From positions 35,588 through 99,587 of the forward strand of contig JAKMFW010000093.1 in the NCBI GenBank assembly GCA_022425325.1: a stretch of 64,000 nt of DNA, read 5' to 3'. Source of the stretch: Acidimicrobiales bacterium. Lineage in GTDB: Bacteria; Actinomycetota; Acidimicrobiia; Acidimicrobiales; Aldehydirespiratoraceae. Both the position numbers and the translations under genes were made by a program. Below, in pieces: positions 50,707 to 58,831 of this stretch. The stretch's first letter is position 1; every line of letters starts with the position of its first letter. A model generated the notes under the pieces. The model was not told the origin of the DNA and ran no database searches. It worked only from the letters and a program-made list of their open reading frames with translations.

Positions 50707-51687
50707 ATGGCTGCTGTCACGCTCGATCTGATCGAATCCACAACCCACGCCGCGCTGGTTCGTCATGGCTGCCGCGACGACATCGCCGCCGATGTGGCTC
50801 GTGCCGTCCGGGTGGCAGAGCACAACGGCAACCGCATCTGCGGTCTGTACTACGTCGAGAGCTACTGCCGGCAACTCGAGTCAGGTCGCCTCCCGGGTGA
50901 TGTCGACCCCGTTGTCCACCACGATCGACCGGGGTCGGTGCGGGTCGATGCTCGCTTCGGTTTCGCGCAGACGGCATTCCGTGTCGGCTTCGACACCGCC
51001 CTTGACGCGGCTCGGGCCAACGGTGTGGTCGGCTACGCGATCCAGCACAGCCACACCTGTACATCGCTCGGCTACTTCACCGAACAGTTCGCCGAGGCCG
51101 GACTGATCGCCCTTGGTGTCACGAACGCCACGCCGCGGGTCGCAGCCCCGGGCGGCTCCGCGCGTGTGCTCGGCACCAACCCGATCGCCTTCGCGGTACC
51201 TGACGGCCACGGCGGGGTCGCCTTTCAGTGGGATTTCTCCACGAGCGCCGTCGCACTCGGAAAGATCACGATGGCGCAGGCGGCAGGAGAGCCGATTCCC
51301 GAGGGCTGGGCGATCGATGCCAACGGCAACCCGACCACCGATCCCGATGCCGCGCTCGCCGGCTCACTTGTCTCCGCCGGCGGCTACAAGGGCTACGGGA
51401 TCGGCCTGCTCGTCGAGGTGCTCGCCGCCGCACTCACCGGCTCGAATCGTTCGGTCGACGTCCCACCGTTGAAGACCCCGGAGGGTGCGCCACACGATCT
51501 CGGGCAGTACTACGTCGTGATCGACCCGGCCGCCCATGACCCGGGGTTTGCCGATCAGCTCGTGGCACTTGCAGCGACGATCGCCGCGGACCCGGGTGCC
51601 CGTCTGCCGGGGGCGGACCGTCCCTCGATTGCGGAGGTCGATGTTCCCGACGAGCTCTGGGCGTTGATCTCGGGGCTTGCCGGCTAA
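50707..51687 (+). CDS. Malate/L-lactate/ureidoglycolate dehydrogenase family (Ldh2) oxidoreductase
   Basis: 326 residues of the NAD(P)-dependent Ldh2/YlbC family, which is distinct from Rossmann-fold lactate dehydrogenases. Typical parts are RVAEHNGNRICGLYYV near the N-terminus, VGYAIQHSHTCTSLGYFTEQ (containing the conserved His), RVLGTNPIAFAVP, FDFSTSAVALGKI-like (here WDFSTSAVALGKI), and GGYKGYGIGLLVEVLAAALTG (20 residues or fewer when split). Family members reduce 2-oxo acids or imines, so the substrate is open. It converges on, and overlaps by 4 bp, the minus-strand operon 51684-54663 containing a dipeptidase. Confidence 0.88.
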   Translation: MAAVTLDLIESTTHAALVRHGCRDDIAADVARAVRVAEHNGNRICGLYYVESYCRQLESGRLPGDVDPVVHHDRPGSVRVDARFGFAQTAFRVGFDTALDAARANGVVGYAIQHSHTCTSLGYFTEQFAEAGLIALGVTNATPRVAAPGGSARVLGTNPIAFAVPDGHGGVAFQWDFSTSAVALGKITMAQAAGEPIPEGWAIDANGNPTTDPDAALAGSLVSAGGYKGYGIGLLVEVLAAALTGSNRSVDVPPLKTPEGAPHDLGQYYVVIDPAAHDPGFADQLVALAATIAADPGARLPGADRPSIAEVDVPDELWALISGLAG

Positions 51688-52034
51688 CGCTCGACCTCGT
51701 CGAGCGTTGCTTCGGCGACGAGGAACCTCTTCGACGAGTGATACAGGGCGCTGAAGTTGGCCGGCGTGATCGGTAGACCGTGCCGCGTCGCATGGTGGTA
51801 ACCATCGACAGTCGACGGGTCGGTCTCGCCCCGACGGTCGGCCGACCGAGCAGCGCCGAGGAGCCCGGCCGGGGCGTGAATGGCCTCGTCAAGACGGCTT
51901 CGCCCGGCGATCTCTTCGCAGGTCACCCAGCGGGCCACGAGGTCGGCGTTGCCGTGGTCGAGCCCGTCGACGCGCGCGATGCGATACATGAGATCGACGA
52001 TCTCGCGCGGTTGGACCGGGATCGCCTCGCTCAC
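51684..52034 (-). CDS. Small protein of unknown function downstream of the dipeptidase gene
   Basis: 116 residues, not recognised with certainty. The N-terminal part (REIVDLMYRIARVDGLDHGN) is helical and resembles by eye the first part of proteins that accompany Ldh2 dehydrogenases in other genomes (DUF3726-like), but those are longer, so this is speculative. The C-terminal half contains TVDGYHHATRHGLPITPANF with several histidines. GTG 52034 overlaps the dipeptidase stop by 4 bp (GTGA), and its own stop overlaps the Ldh2-type gene on the other strand. Confidence 0.6.
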   Translation of the reverse strand: MSEAIPVQPREIVDLMYRIARVDGLDHGNADLVARWVTCEEIAGRSRLDEAIHAPAGLLGAARSADRRGETDPSTVDGYHHATRHGLPITPANFSALYHSSKRFLVAEATLDEVER

Positions 52035-52981
52035 GCGAAGACCGTGTCGAAGAGGCGAAGCCAGTTGCCACCGAGCACAAGATCTCGCTCATCGGGCGCG
52101 AAGCCTGCCTCGTCGAGACCCTCGGCCAGCGACGGAAAGTCCTTCGGGCCGTCGAACCAGGTCGGCCACGGTGGGAACTGGGGAATCGCCTCAGGCTCGG
52201 CCGGGCGGTCCCATCGACCGCTTCGCATCCATCCGAGTGCGTCAGGGTCCCATCCGAGCACGGCGTCGGAGCCGATGGCGACGTGCTCGACCCCGATCGT
52301 GTCAGCGAGGCGGGCCAGCATCCCGCAGTACTCGGCGCGGGTGACGTCGGCCCCGCCCATGAAAAGCGGATAGAGCGTGCAACCGATCACACCGCCGCGG
52401 TCGGCCACGGCGGCGACGAGATCATCGGGCTTGTTGCGGGGCGAGTCGCAGAAACTCAGCGGGTTGCCATGGGTGATGGCGATCGGTTGGGCCGATGCGT
52501 CGACGGCATCGCGCCCGGTGCGGTTGCCGACATGGCTGATGTCGACGAGCACGCCGGCGTCGTTGAGGGCGGCGACCACGCGATGGCCCGCCCGGGTGAG
52601 GCCGCCATCGTGAGGCTCCCAGCAACTCGAGCCGAGGTGATTGGCGATGTTGTAGGTGAGCTGCACGACCCGCACACCGACGTCGGCGAAGATGCTGGCC
52701 ATCTCGGGGTCGTCGCCGAGCATCGAGCTGTTCTGGAAGCCGAGCACGATGCCGAGGACACCGTCGGCCTTCGCCTGGCGCATCTCGTCGACCGTTCGAA
52801 CGATGCGGATCGCGTCGGCGTTGGTGCGGCACAGATGGCGGAAGGCGCCGATGCGGGTCATCGTCCCGGCGAGGTCTTCCCAGACCCCGACGGTGGCGTG
52901 CACGATGTCGACGCCGCCCGAGCGGACCTCATCGATCACCGGCCGGGACCAGTTGTTGATCTGCAGACCGTCGATGATCAC
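52031..52981 (-). CDS. Membrane dipeptidase-like (M19) hydrolase
   Basis: 316-residue amidohydrolase-fold protein of the renal dipeptidase family. Family parts are VLGFQNSSMLGDDP, VVQLTYNIANHLGSSCWE, VLVDISHVGNRTG, IAITHGNPLSF and HVAIGSDAVLGWD. The first metal-ligand pair His-x-Asp near the N-terminus of classical M19 enzymes is missing: the segment reads DGLQINNWSRP, a variant I recall from a subfamily. Metal content and peptide substrate are therefore uncertain. It overlaps its neighbours by 4 bp on both sides, so the three minus-strand genes are translationally coupled. Confidence 0.85.
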   Translation of the reverse strand: MIIDGLQINNWSRPVIDEVRSGGVDIVHATVGVWEDLAGTMTRIGAFRHLCRTNADAIRIVRTVDEMRQAKADGVLGIVLGFQNSSMLGDDPEMASIFADVGVRVVQLTYNIANHLGSSCWEPHDGGLTRAGHRVVAALNDAGVLVDISHVGNRTGRDAVDASAQPIAITHGNPLSFCDSPRNKPDDLVAAVADRGGVIGCTLYPLFMGGADVTRAEYCGMLARLADTIGVEHVAIGSDAVLGWDPDALGWMRSGRWDRPAEPEAIPQFPPWPTWFDGPKDFPSLAEGLDEAGFAPDERDLVLGGNWLRLFDTVFA

Positions 52982-54663
52982 GAGGAATTCCCGGGGCGCG
53001 CAGGGAAGGTCCAGTCGTCGATCGCCGCGGTAGCGATCTCGTCGGCTCGAGGAGCGCCCTGGAACAGGGTGACCCGAAGCCAGTCGGTGGACTTCGGCTT
53101 GTAGTTCTCCATGCCGTACATCGCGAGCTGGAATCGCTGCAGCTGCAGTGGGAGGTAGTCGGCGGCGCAGACATTGTCACGGGCCTCGCCGTACGTGCGA
53201 TCGCTCGCGAAGACGCGGGCGACGGCTGCTCGGTGCTCCGGATGGTTGTCGAGCAACTCGGCCACGGTCGTGGCCGTGGTCGAGGCGAGTTCGTTGCGGA
53301 GTCGATGCACCCGGAGGGCGACGTCGATGGCGACGTCGCGCCCGGCGGGAGCAAGTGCCTCTCGTCGGGTGCGGCGCGGCTCGTCGGTGTTGTCGCTGAT
53401 GACCCACCAGAATTCATCGGCGGTGGCGTCGTCGAGCGCGAGTTCATCGAGCCACGGGAATCGCTGGTCGAGCACCTGGCCAAAGGCAGGGAGCGCAAGC
53501 TCGTGGTCGATCGGTCCGGACTCGTCGACGCGCAGCAGCGCGTCGATTTCGGCGTCGTCGCCTTCGTGGAGTTCGATCAATGCGGTGACCGCCAGCTCGA
53601 TGGCCTCGGGCTCGTCGTGCTCGACGGCTCGGTAGAACGCATCAAGCGCGTCGTCTTGCGCCTCCACGGTGTCCCACGCAGCGATCAGACGGTCGAGCAC
53701 GGGCACGAGCGCTCGGGGACTCAGGAACGGCGTGCAGTCGTCGTCGGCGCCGGTGGCGAAGTGGCGCCGAGCCCGTTCAAGGGTCGTCCGCAGATGCGCC
53801 CGGTGGTGGGCGTCGGCCCGCATGCCGCGCACATCGGCCAGCGCGAGTTCGCGAACGCCGACCCAGGCATGGATCAGCCGCGGATGGTGCACGAAGAATG
53901 GGACGAGACCGAGTCCGGTGGCATTGCCGAGGCCGAAGAACCGACGCCAGCGATCATCGAAGCCGACCGCAGCGGCGCCTCCCCGGACCTGCGCGCAGTG
54001 CTCGACGACGTCGTAGCTGAGTTCTCGGTACAAGAACGCAGCGAGGAACTGGGCGCGGAAGCTGGCGGCCAGTGGATGATCGGGCGCGTAGCCGTCGAAG
54101 GAACGCATGCCGTACTTGCCGTTCCCGTAGAACGCCGAACTGCGCATGATGTAGCCGGCGTCAGCCACCTGGTCGGGGTCGGGCTGCCGTCCGGCAGCCA
54201 GATCCTCGATGAGCTGGTCGAAGAAGCGGACACTGCGGTTGCCGCGCGTCAGCACGAGGAACCGAGGGTCGAGACGACCTTCCTCTTGGCGGGTGACGTG
54301 CTGGCGAGCGTGTTCGACGACGGTGTCGTCGGCGACACCGTCGACAAGCGCCGCGCAGATCTCCCAGCGTTCAGCGATCACCCGGTCGGTGTGGGCGTCC
54401 TCGGGGAGGGTCTGGGTGAAGGCGATGAACGAGATGGTGTGCCCCTCGGCATCGACCTGGTAGACGGCCAGGCCCTCACCGGTGTCGTTCATCTCGAACC
54501 GAGGCCGGGAGAACTGCCAACCGTTCGCCTGGGCCCGACGCAGCATGGTCCGGCTGAAGGCGTAACGGGTCGGCCGAGCGGCGCCGAGCATCTCCGGCTG
54601 CATCACGAGGTCGGCAGGCCGCAGTTGGGCGTCGGCGAGGCGCGTGTCGAGTTCGTTAGCCAT
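52978..54663 (-). CDS. Large soluble protein of unknown function, first in the dipeptidase operon
   Basis: 561 residues, not recognised. No transmembrane segment or signal peptide. The N-terminal third contains RFEMNDTGEGLAVYQVDAEG and HTISFIAFTQTLPEDAHTDR; the middle has the motif YIMRSSAFYGNGKYGMRSFD and several His/Arg pairs (HHPRLIHAWVGVRELALADV); the C-terminal third has ALRVHRLRNELAS and GMENYKPKSTDWLRVTLFQG. The first two thirds look like an enzyme-type mixed fold, but I can name no catalytic motif. Start ATG 54663 lies eight bases after TAGGGT. The M19 gene overlaps its stop (ATGA), which ties its function to that hydrolase. Confidence 0.7.
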   Translation of the reverse strand: MANELDTRLADAQLRPADLVMQPEMLGAARPTRYAFSRTMLRRAQANGWQFSRPRFEMNDTGEGLAVYQVDAEGHTISFIAFTQTLPEDAHTDRVIAERWEICAALVDGVADDTVVEHARQHVTRQEEGRLDPRFLVLTRGNRSVRFFDQLIEDLAAGRQPDPDQVADAGYIMRSSAFYGNGKYGMRSFDGYAPDHPLAASFRAQFLAAFLYRELSYDVVEHCAQVRGGAAAVGFDDRWRRFFGLGNATGLGLVPFFVHHPRLIHAWVGVRELALADVRGMRADAHHRAHLRTTLERARRHFATGADDDCTPFLSPRALVPVLDRLIAAWDTVEAQDDALDAFYRAVEHDEPEAIELAVTALIELHEGDDAEIDALLRVDESGPIDHELALPAFGQVLDQRFPWLDELALDDATADEFWWVISDNTDEPRRTRREALAPAGRDVAIDVALRVHRLRNELASTTATTVAELLDNHPEHRAAVARVFASDRTYGEARDNVCAADYLPLQLQRFQLAMYGMENYKPKSTDWLRVTLFQGAPRADEIATAAIDDWTFPARPGNSS

Positions 54664-54671
54664 TGGCAGAG

Positions 54672-54677
54672 ACCCTA
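54672..54677 (-). promoter_or_regulatory. -10 element of the 561-aa gene / dipeptidase operon
   Basis: On the minus strand TAGGGT (54677-54672), eight bases, ATG 54663. The same hexamer and spacing occur before the second nuoA. Confidence 0.55.
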
Positions 54678-54777
54678 GTGGTCGGCACCTCTGGTGAACA
54701 TGCCCGCCGCACGTTCGTTGCGCTGCAGCGGGCGGTCGTCCCGATACGAAAGCCCTGGCATGGTGATTCGATGTCGC

Positions 54778-55029
54778 TCAGGGCGGGTTCTCGACGTAGC
54801 GCTGCATGGCGTCGTCGAGGTCGATGTCCATCTGGTTGGCGAGTGATGCGAGCCAGGCGAGCACATCGCCGAACTCGTGCACTTGTTGCTCACGAGTTCC
54901 CTTGCGCACGGCCTGCGCGAGTTCGCCCAGCTCCTCGGCGAGCCAGGCCACCGTCGACGGCACACCGCGGGCGCGGTCGGCCTCGCCATAGAGCTCGTCC
55001 ATCAACCGCTGCACCTCGGCCAGTTCCAT
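54778..55029 (-). CDS. MazG-like nucleotide pyrophosphohydrolase
   Basis: 83 residues. The helix pair TVAWLAEELGELAQAVRKG and VHEFGDVLAWLASLANQ gives the EExxE...ExxD metal-binding pattern of single-domain MazG/MazG-like all-alpha NTP pyrophosphatases, which hydrolyse nucleoside triphosphates to monophosphates. The length is at the short end of the family (usually about 90-110). ATG 55029 lies seven bases after TAGCAT on the minus strand. A house-cleaning role for non-canonical nucleotides is likely by analogy. Confidence 0.82.
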   Translation of the reverse strand: MELAEVQRLMDELYGEADRARGVPSTVAWLAEELGELAQAVRKGTREQQVHEFGDVLAWLASLANQMDIDLDDAMQRYVENPP

Positions 55030-55036
55030 GGCCTCG

Positions 55037-55042
55037 ATGCTA
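55037..55042 (-). promoter_or_regulatory. -10 element of the MazG-like gene
   Basis: On the minus strand TAGCAT (55042-55037), seven bases, ATG 55029. It lies in the 18-bp gap after the MpaB-like gene, so the MazG-like gene need not depend on that gene. Confidence 0.5.
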
Positions 55043-55047
55043 GGCGG

Positions 55048-55935
55048 TCAGTCGGCTTCGGCGGCCCGTGCGGCCTCGACTGCCGGATGGTCGCCGAGTG
55101 CCCATCCCATCGTACGCAGCAAAGCGGTTGCGGCGGGCCGGATGGCCAGCGACTCGGCACCGGGGGCGACCGGCAGCAGGAGCATCCGGCGAGCGAAGCG
55201 GGGAAGCATCGCTGTGGCCGCACCGAACAAGATGCCGTAGGGCGGTCGGGCGGCAAGGGGAAGCGGTGGCACGACAAGGAATCGGACGGTCTCGCGCGTG
55301 TCGCGGGTGGCCTGCAGTTCGGGCCGGTAGGAGATCAGCCGCTCGCGGAGTTCGGCCTGATTCTGCGGGGGGTCGATCACGCCGAGTGCCGCGCCGATCT
55401 CGCCGATCTCGGCGACATAGGTGTCGGCGACTCCCTCTGGTAGCGGTGTTGCGCCGTAGCGCTGCCGGGCCCGAAGGAAGCTGTCGGCCTCGGTGCAGTG
55501 GACCCACATGAGCAGGTGGGGGTCGAGGGCGGAGTACTCGCGGCCGTCGCGAGCGGTGCCGTTGACCCGGGCGTGGATCGCTTTGACCTGGGCGATGATC
55601 TGGTCGGATTCCTCGACCGTGCCGAAGGTCGTGGTGCCGACGAAGGCGCCGGTGCGGTGGAGCCGGCCGAGTGGATCGGTCTTGTAGGTCGAGTGCTGGA
55701 CGACTCCGGCCAGGGCGAGGGGGTGCAGCGTCTGCAGCAGCAAGGCCCGCAGCCCGCCGACGAGCATGGCGACGTCGGTGTGCACGGCCCACATCGCCGA
55801 GTCGGGGGCGAAGCGGCGTTCGGCGGCGGGATCCCACTCGTGCACCTGGTCGGGTGTGCCAGCGAGCATTTCGCGAATGCCGCGACCAAGACGGTCGCGG
55901 ACGGCTTCGAGCGGGGGGCGGGGGGCGCTCGCCAT
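55048..55935 (-). CDS. Oxygenase MpaB family protein (DUF2236)
   Basis: 295 residues. Family features are AMWAVHTDVAMLVGGLRALL with the conserved His, LQTLHPLALAGVVQHSTYKT, the RLHRTGAFVGTTTFGT box and DPHLLMWVHCTEADSFLRA. DUF2236 proteins include MpaB and the latex-clearing protein Lcp, haem-dependent oxygenases; by family the conserved histidines bind haem b. Substrate unknown. No signal peptide is seen. Start ATG 55935 is six bases after TATCCT on the minus strand. It is divergent from the nitroreductase gene across 85 bp. Confidence 0.85.
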   Translation of the reverse strand: MASAPRPPLEAVRDRLGRGIREMLAGTPDQVHEWDPAAERRFAPDSAMWAVHTDVAMLVGGLRALLLQTLHPLALAGVVQHSTYKTDPLGRLHRTGAFVGTTTFGTVEESDQIIAQVKAIHARVNGTARDGREYSALDPHLLMWVHCTEADSFLRARQRYGATPLPEGVADTYVAEIGEIGAALGVIDPPQNQAELRERLISYRPELQATRDTRETVRFLVVPPLPLAARPPYGILFGAATAMLPRFARRMLLLPVAPGAESLAIRPAATALLRTMGWALGDHPAVEAARAAEAD

Positions 55936-55941
55936 GACCGA

Positions 55942-55947
55942 AGGATA
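55942..55947 (-). promoter_or_regulatory. -10 element of the MpaB-like gene
   Basis: On the minus strand TATCCT (55947-55942), six bases, ATG 55935. Leaderless-type promoter. Confidence 0.6.
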
Positions 55948-56020
55948 CGGGACTGCGCTCCGCTCTGCCGAGCCGCCCGATGTTTTGCCCATCGGAGCGA
56001 GCCGTGGTCGACTCTGCGGC

Positions 56021-56683
56021 ATGGATATCCGTGAAGCGCTGTACACCACCCGAGCGATGCGACGGGTCAAGCCCGACCCGATCCCCGAGGACGTGCAGAT
56101 GCGGATCCTCGATGCCGCCATCCGGGCTCCCAGCGGCGGAAACAATCAGAACTGGCGCTTCATGTTGGTCGATGACCCGGCCAAAAGGGAGCAGTTGGGT
56201 GAGCTCTACAAGGTGTGCATCGATCTGCTCTGGGCGACCATCTACAAGGACAAGATGGACGACGCAGAGTCGGATTCCACCGATCCCGAGACCGTCCAGA
56301 TGCGCAAGATCATCAAGTCGGTCGGTTGGGCCCAGGACAACTTTGCGTCGTATCCGCTGCTGTTGTTCGCCTTCGACCGCAACGACTCCAGCGGTGGTTC
56401 GATCTTCCCGGCGATCTGGTCGGCGATGCTCGCGGCCCGCGCCGAGGATGTCGGCTCGTCGCTCACCAGCGTGCTGGCGTTCAAGAACAGCGAGACGTTC
56501 GAGATCCTCGGTGTGCCCGAGGACAAGGGGTGGAAGATGGCCGCCTGCATCCCGATGGGGTATCCGACCGGCACCTGGGGGGTGGCCAAGCGTGATTCCG
56601 TTCACGAGGTGGCGTATCGCAATACGTGGGGTGAGGACATCGGCTTCGTGATCGACGAGCCGCTCTGGTCGCCAGAGAGCTGA
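56021..56683 (+). CDS. Nitroreductase-family flavoprotein
   Basis: 220 residues. The N-terminal TTRAMRRVKPDPIPEDVQMR and AAIRAPSGGNNQNWRFMLVD segments are the classic FMN-binding signature of the nitroreductase superfamily, with the third FMN segment in CIPMGYPTGTWGVAKRD. Members are FMN-dependent NAD(P)H oxidoreductases; physiological substrate unknown. ATG 56021 is the most upstream in-frame start that fits the domain. No TANNNT element at the right distance was found, so its promoter remains unclear. Confidence 0.88.
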   Translation: MDIREALYTTRAMRRVKPDPIPEDVQMRILDAAIRAPSGGNNQNWRFMLVDDPAKREQLGELYKVCIDLLWATIYKDKMDDAESDSTDPETVQMRKIIKSVGWAQDNFASYPLLLFAFDRNDSSGGSIFPAIWSAMLAARAEDVGSSLTSVLAFKNSETFEILGVPEDKGWKMAACIPMGYPTGTWGVAKRDSVHEVAYRNTWGEDIGFVIDEPLWSPES

Positions 56684-56758
56684 CCTTGGGGGCGGGCGCC
56701 TTGATCCCACCATCGGCGGGCGGCACCTGAGATGGTGCGCAGGACACGGCGACCGGGG

Positions 56759-56764
56759 CAGACT
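56759..56764 (+). promoter_or_regulatory. Variant -10 (CAGACT) of the hyuA-like gene
   Basis: CAGACT, eight bases, ATG 56773. See the same hexamer at 50694 and 59939. Confidence 0.4.
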
Positions 56765-56772
56765 GTGCGGCG

Positions 56773-58773
56773 ATGACCGAGCCGCGCCGCTACGCGTTGG
56801 GTGTCGACACCGGGGGGACGTACACCGACGCCGTCGTGTACGACGAGCGCGCTCGGGAGATCGTCGCCAAGGCGAAGTCGCCCACCACGCACGACGAACT
56901 CGCGATCGGGATCGGTCGGGCGATCGATGCCGCCGTGTCCGACGCTGCGGTCGATCCGTCGGCGATCGAGATGGTGGCGCTGTCCACCACGCTTGCCACC
57001 AACGCTCTGGTCGAGGGCACGGGTCGTCCGGCGTGCCTCGTCACGATCGGGTTCGACGAGGACGCCCTCGATCGCGGCGGTCTGCGAGAAGCGATCGGTG
57101 ACGACGCCGTCATCGTCGTCGGTGGAGGTCACAACAGCCACGGTGATCCGGTCAAGCCGCTCGACCTCGACGAACTGGCCGCCCGCGTCGACGAGGTCGC
57201 CGACCAGGTTGATGGCTTCGCCGTCACCGCCCAGTTCGCCACACGTAACGCCGAGCACGAACTCGCCGCCCGCGAACTCATCCGCGAACGAACCGGAAAG
57301 CCGGTGACCTGCAGCCATGTGCTGTCGGCCAGCCTCGGTGGCCCGAAGCGAGGCGTCACCGCCCTGCTCAACGCTCGTCTCATCGCCATGATCGACGACC
57401 TCGTCGCCACCACCGGCGGGAGTCTCGCTGAACGGGGGATCGACGCCCCGATGATGATCGTGCGCGGCAACGGTTCGCTCGTGTCGGTCGACTTCGTGAA
57501 GGAGCGTCCGGTCGAGACGATCCTCTCGGGTCCGGCCGCCAGCCTCGTCGGTGCGGCCCATCTCGCCGACGCCGACGATGCCGTGATCGCCGACATCGGC
57601 GGCACCACCACCGACATCGCCGTCGTTCGCGACGGCATGCCGCCGTTTGGAGCCGACGGCGCCACCGTCGGTGGCCACCGCACGATGGTCGAGGCGGTGC
57701 TGATGCACACGCACGGCCTCGGCGGCGACAGCGAGATTCGACTCGCCGACCGGGCCGTCGGTTCCCAGCTCGAGGTCGGTCCTCGGCGGGTCGTGCCGCT
57801 CAGCCTGATGGGGGAGCAGCATGGTGAACTCCTCCGCAACGAACTCCGAGCGCGCCTCAACGACGAGATCCCTGGCGCATTCGACGGCATGTTCCTCCAG
57901 CGCACGGCACGAGCCGAGGGCGCCGTCCTCGACCGCAACGAACAGGCGGTCGTCGATGCGGTCGACAAGCCGCTCGTCCCGGTGTCGCAGGCGGTCGCGA
58001 CAAGCCTCCAGGAGCGAGCGATGCGACGCCTCGTGAGCCGGGCGATTCTGCGCCTCGCCGCCTTCACCCCCACCGATGCCAGCCATGTGCTCGGCGACCA
58101 GACCACCCACGACCCCGAGATCGCCCGGTTGGGTGCGGCCGTGTTCGCCCGCCGTCGAGATCGATACGGCAACGACATCGCCGAGACGCCCGAGGCGATC
58201 AGCGACGCCGTCGTCGCTGCGCTCGTGCGCCGATCGGCCGAGGCGTTGCTCGCGGCTGCGCTCGACCGCGACGGCCTCGATGATGCCCTCGCTCAGTCTG
58301 CGCTCGTCGCTGCTGCGCTCGACCGCACGTCTCGCTCTGCCCGGATCGACATCGGGCTCGGCGCCAAACTCGTCGGCCTCGGTGCTCCGGCAGCCACCTA
58401 CTACCCGGCGATCGGCGAGCTGCTCGGCACCGAGGTCGAGGTTCCTGCCGACGCCGATGTCGCCAATGCCATCGGCGCCGTCGTCGGCAAGGTCCGGGTG
58501 CGCGCCGAAGTCCCGGTCACCGCGCCGCGGCGAGGCGTCTATCGGGTTCACGCCGGCGGTGAACCAGAGACGACGTGGGAGCATCCCGAGGCCCAGGCCC
58601 GAGCCGAGGAGCTGGCTCGCGCCGCCGTGGTCGTCGAGGTCCAGGCCGCGGGTGCGAAAGAGTTCGAGGTTGAGGTCACCTGGAGCGAGAAGGTCATCGA
58701 GGTCGACGGGCGACCGCTGTTCGTCGAGGGGATGGCCACCGCTGTCGCAGCTGGCCGTCCCGACCTCGGCTGA
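56773..58773 (+). CDS. Hydantoinase/oxoprolinase-type subunit A (HyuA-like)
   Basis: 666 residues of the ATP-dependent hydantoinase/5-oxoprolinase/acetone carboxylase subunit family. The N-terminal VDTGGTYTDAVVYDE and, near residue 270, IADIGGTTTDIAVVRDG are the two phosphate-binding loops of the actin-like ATPase fold; ALSTTLATNALVEGTGR, ILSGPAASLVGA and a C-terminal domain with GLGAPAATYYPAIGELLGT follow. Such proteins normally work with a HyuB subunit encoded next door; none is adjacent here, so it may act alone, with a distant partner or as a fused-function variant. Start ATG 56773. Confidence 0.87.
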   Translation: MTEPRRYALGVDTGGTYTDAVVYDERAREIVAKAKSPTTHDELAIGIGRAIDAAVSDAAVDPSAIEMVALSTTLATNALVEGTGRPACLVTIGFDEDALDRGGLREAIGDDAVIVVGGGHNSHGDPVKPLDLDELAARVDEVADQVDGFAVTAQFATRNAEHELAARELIRERTGKPVTCSHVLSASLGGPKRGVTALLNARLIAMIDDLVATTGGSLAERGIDAPMMIVRGNGSLVSVDFVKERPVETILSGPAASLVGAAHLADADDAVIADIGGTTTDIAVVRDGMPPFGADGATVGGHRTMVEAVLMHTHGLGGDSEIRLADRAVGSQLEVGPRRVVPLSLMGEQHGELLRNELRARLNDEIPGAFDGMFLQRTARAEGAVLDRNEQAVVDAVDKPLVPVSQAVATSLQERAMRRLVSRAILRLAAFTPTDASHVLGDQTTHDPEIARLGAAVFARRRDRYGNDIAETPEAISDAVVAALVRRSAEALLAAALDRDGLDDALAQSALVAAALDRTSRSARIDIGLGAKLVGLGAPAATYYPAIGELLGTEVEVPADADVANAIGAVVGKVRVRAEVPVTAPRRGVYRVHAGGEPETTWEHPEAQARAEELARAAVVVEVQAAGAKEFEVEVTWSEKVIEVDGRPLFVEGMATAVAAGRPDLG

Positions 58774-58819
58774 TCGCTCGCTTTGAGTCGCCGTCCCGAC
58801 GAAGGACCTGGGCTCGCTC

Positions 58820-58825
58820 TACCCT
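58820..58825 (+). promoter_or_regulatory. -10 element of the flavin reductase-like gene
   Basis: TACCCT, six bases, ATG 58832; identical in sequence and spacing to the element at 8070. Confidence 0.6.
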
Positions 58826-58831
58826 CCGGAC

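Noticed and set aside
54664..54777. GC-rich inverted repeat (GCCCGC / GCGGGC) after the MazG-like gene
   Set aside because: A loop of about 19 nt and short arms; could form by chance in this base composition.
56723..56738. GCACC-N6-GGTGC inverted repeat between the nitroreductase and hyuA-like genes
   Set aside because: Five-bp stem without U tract; too weak to call terminator or operator.
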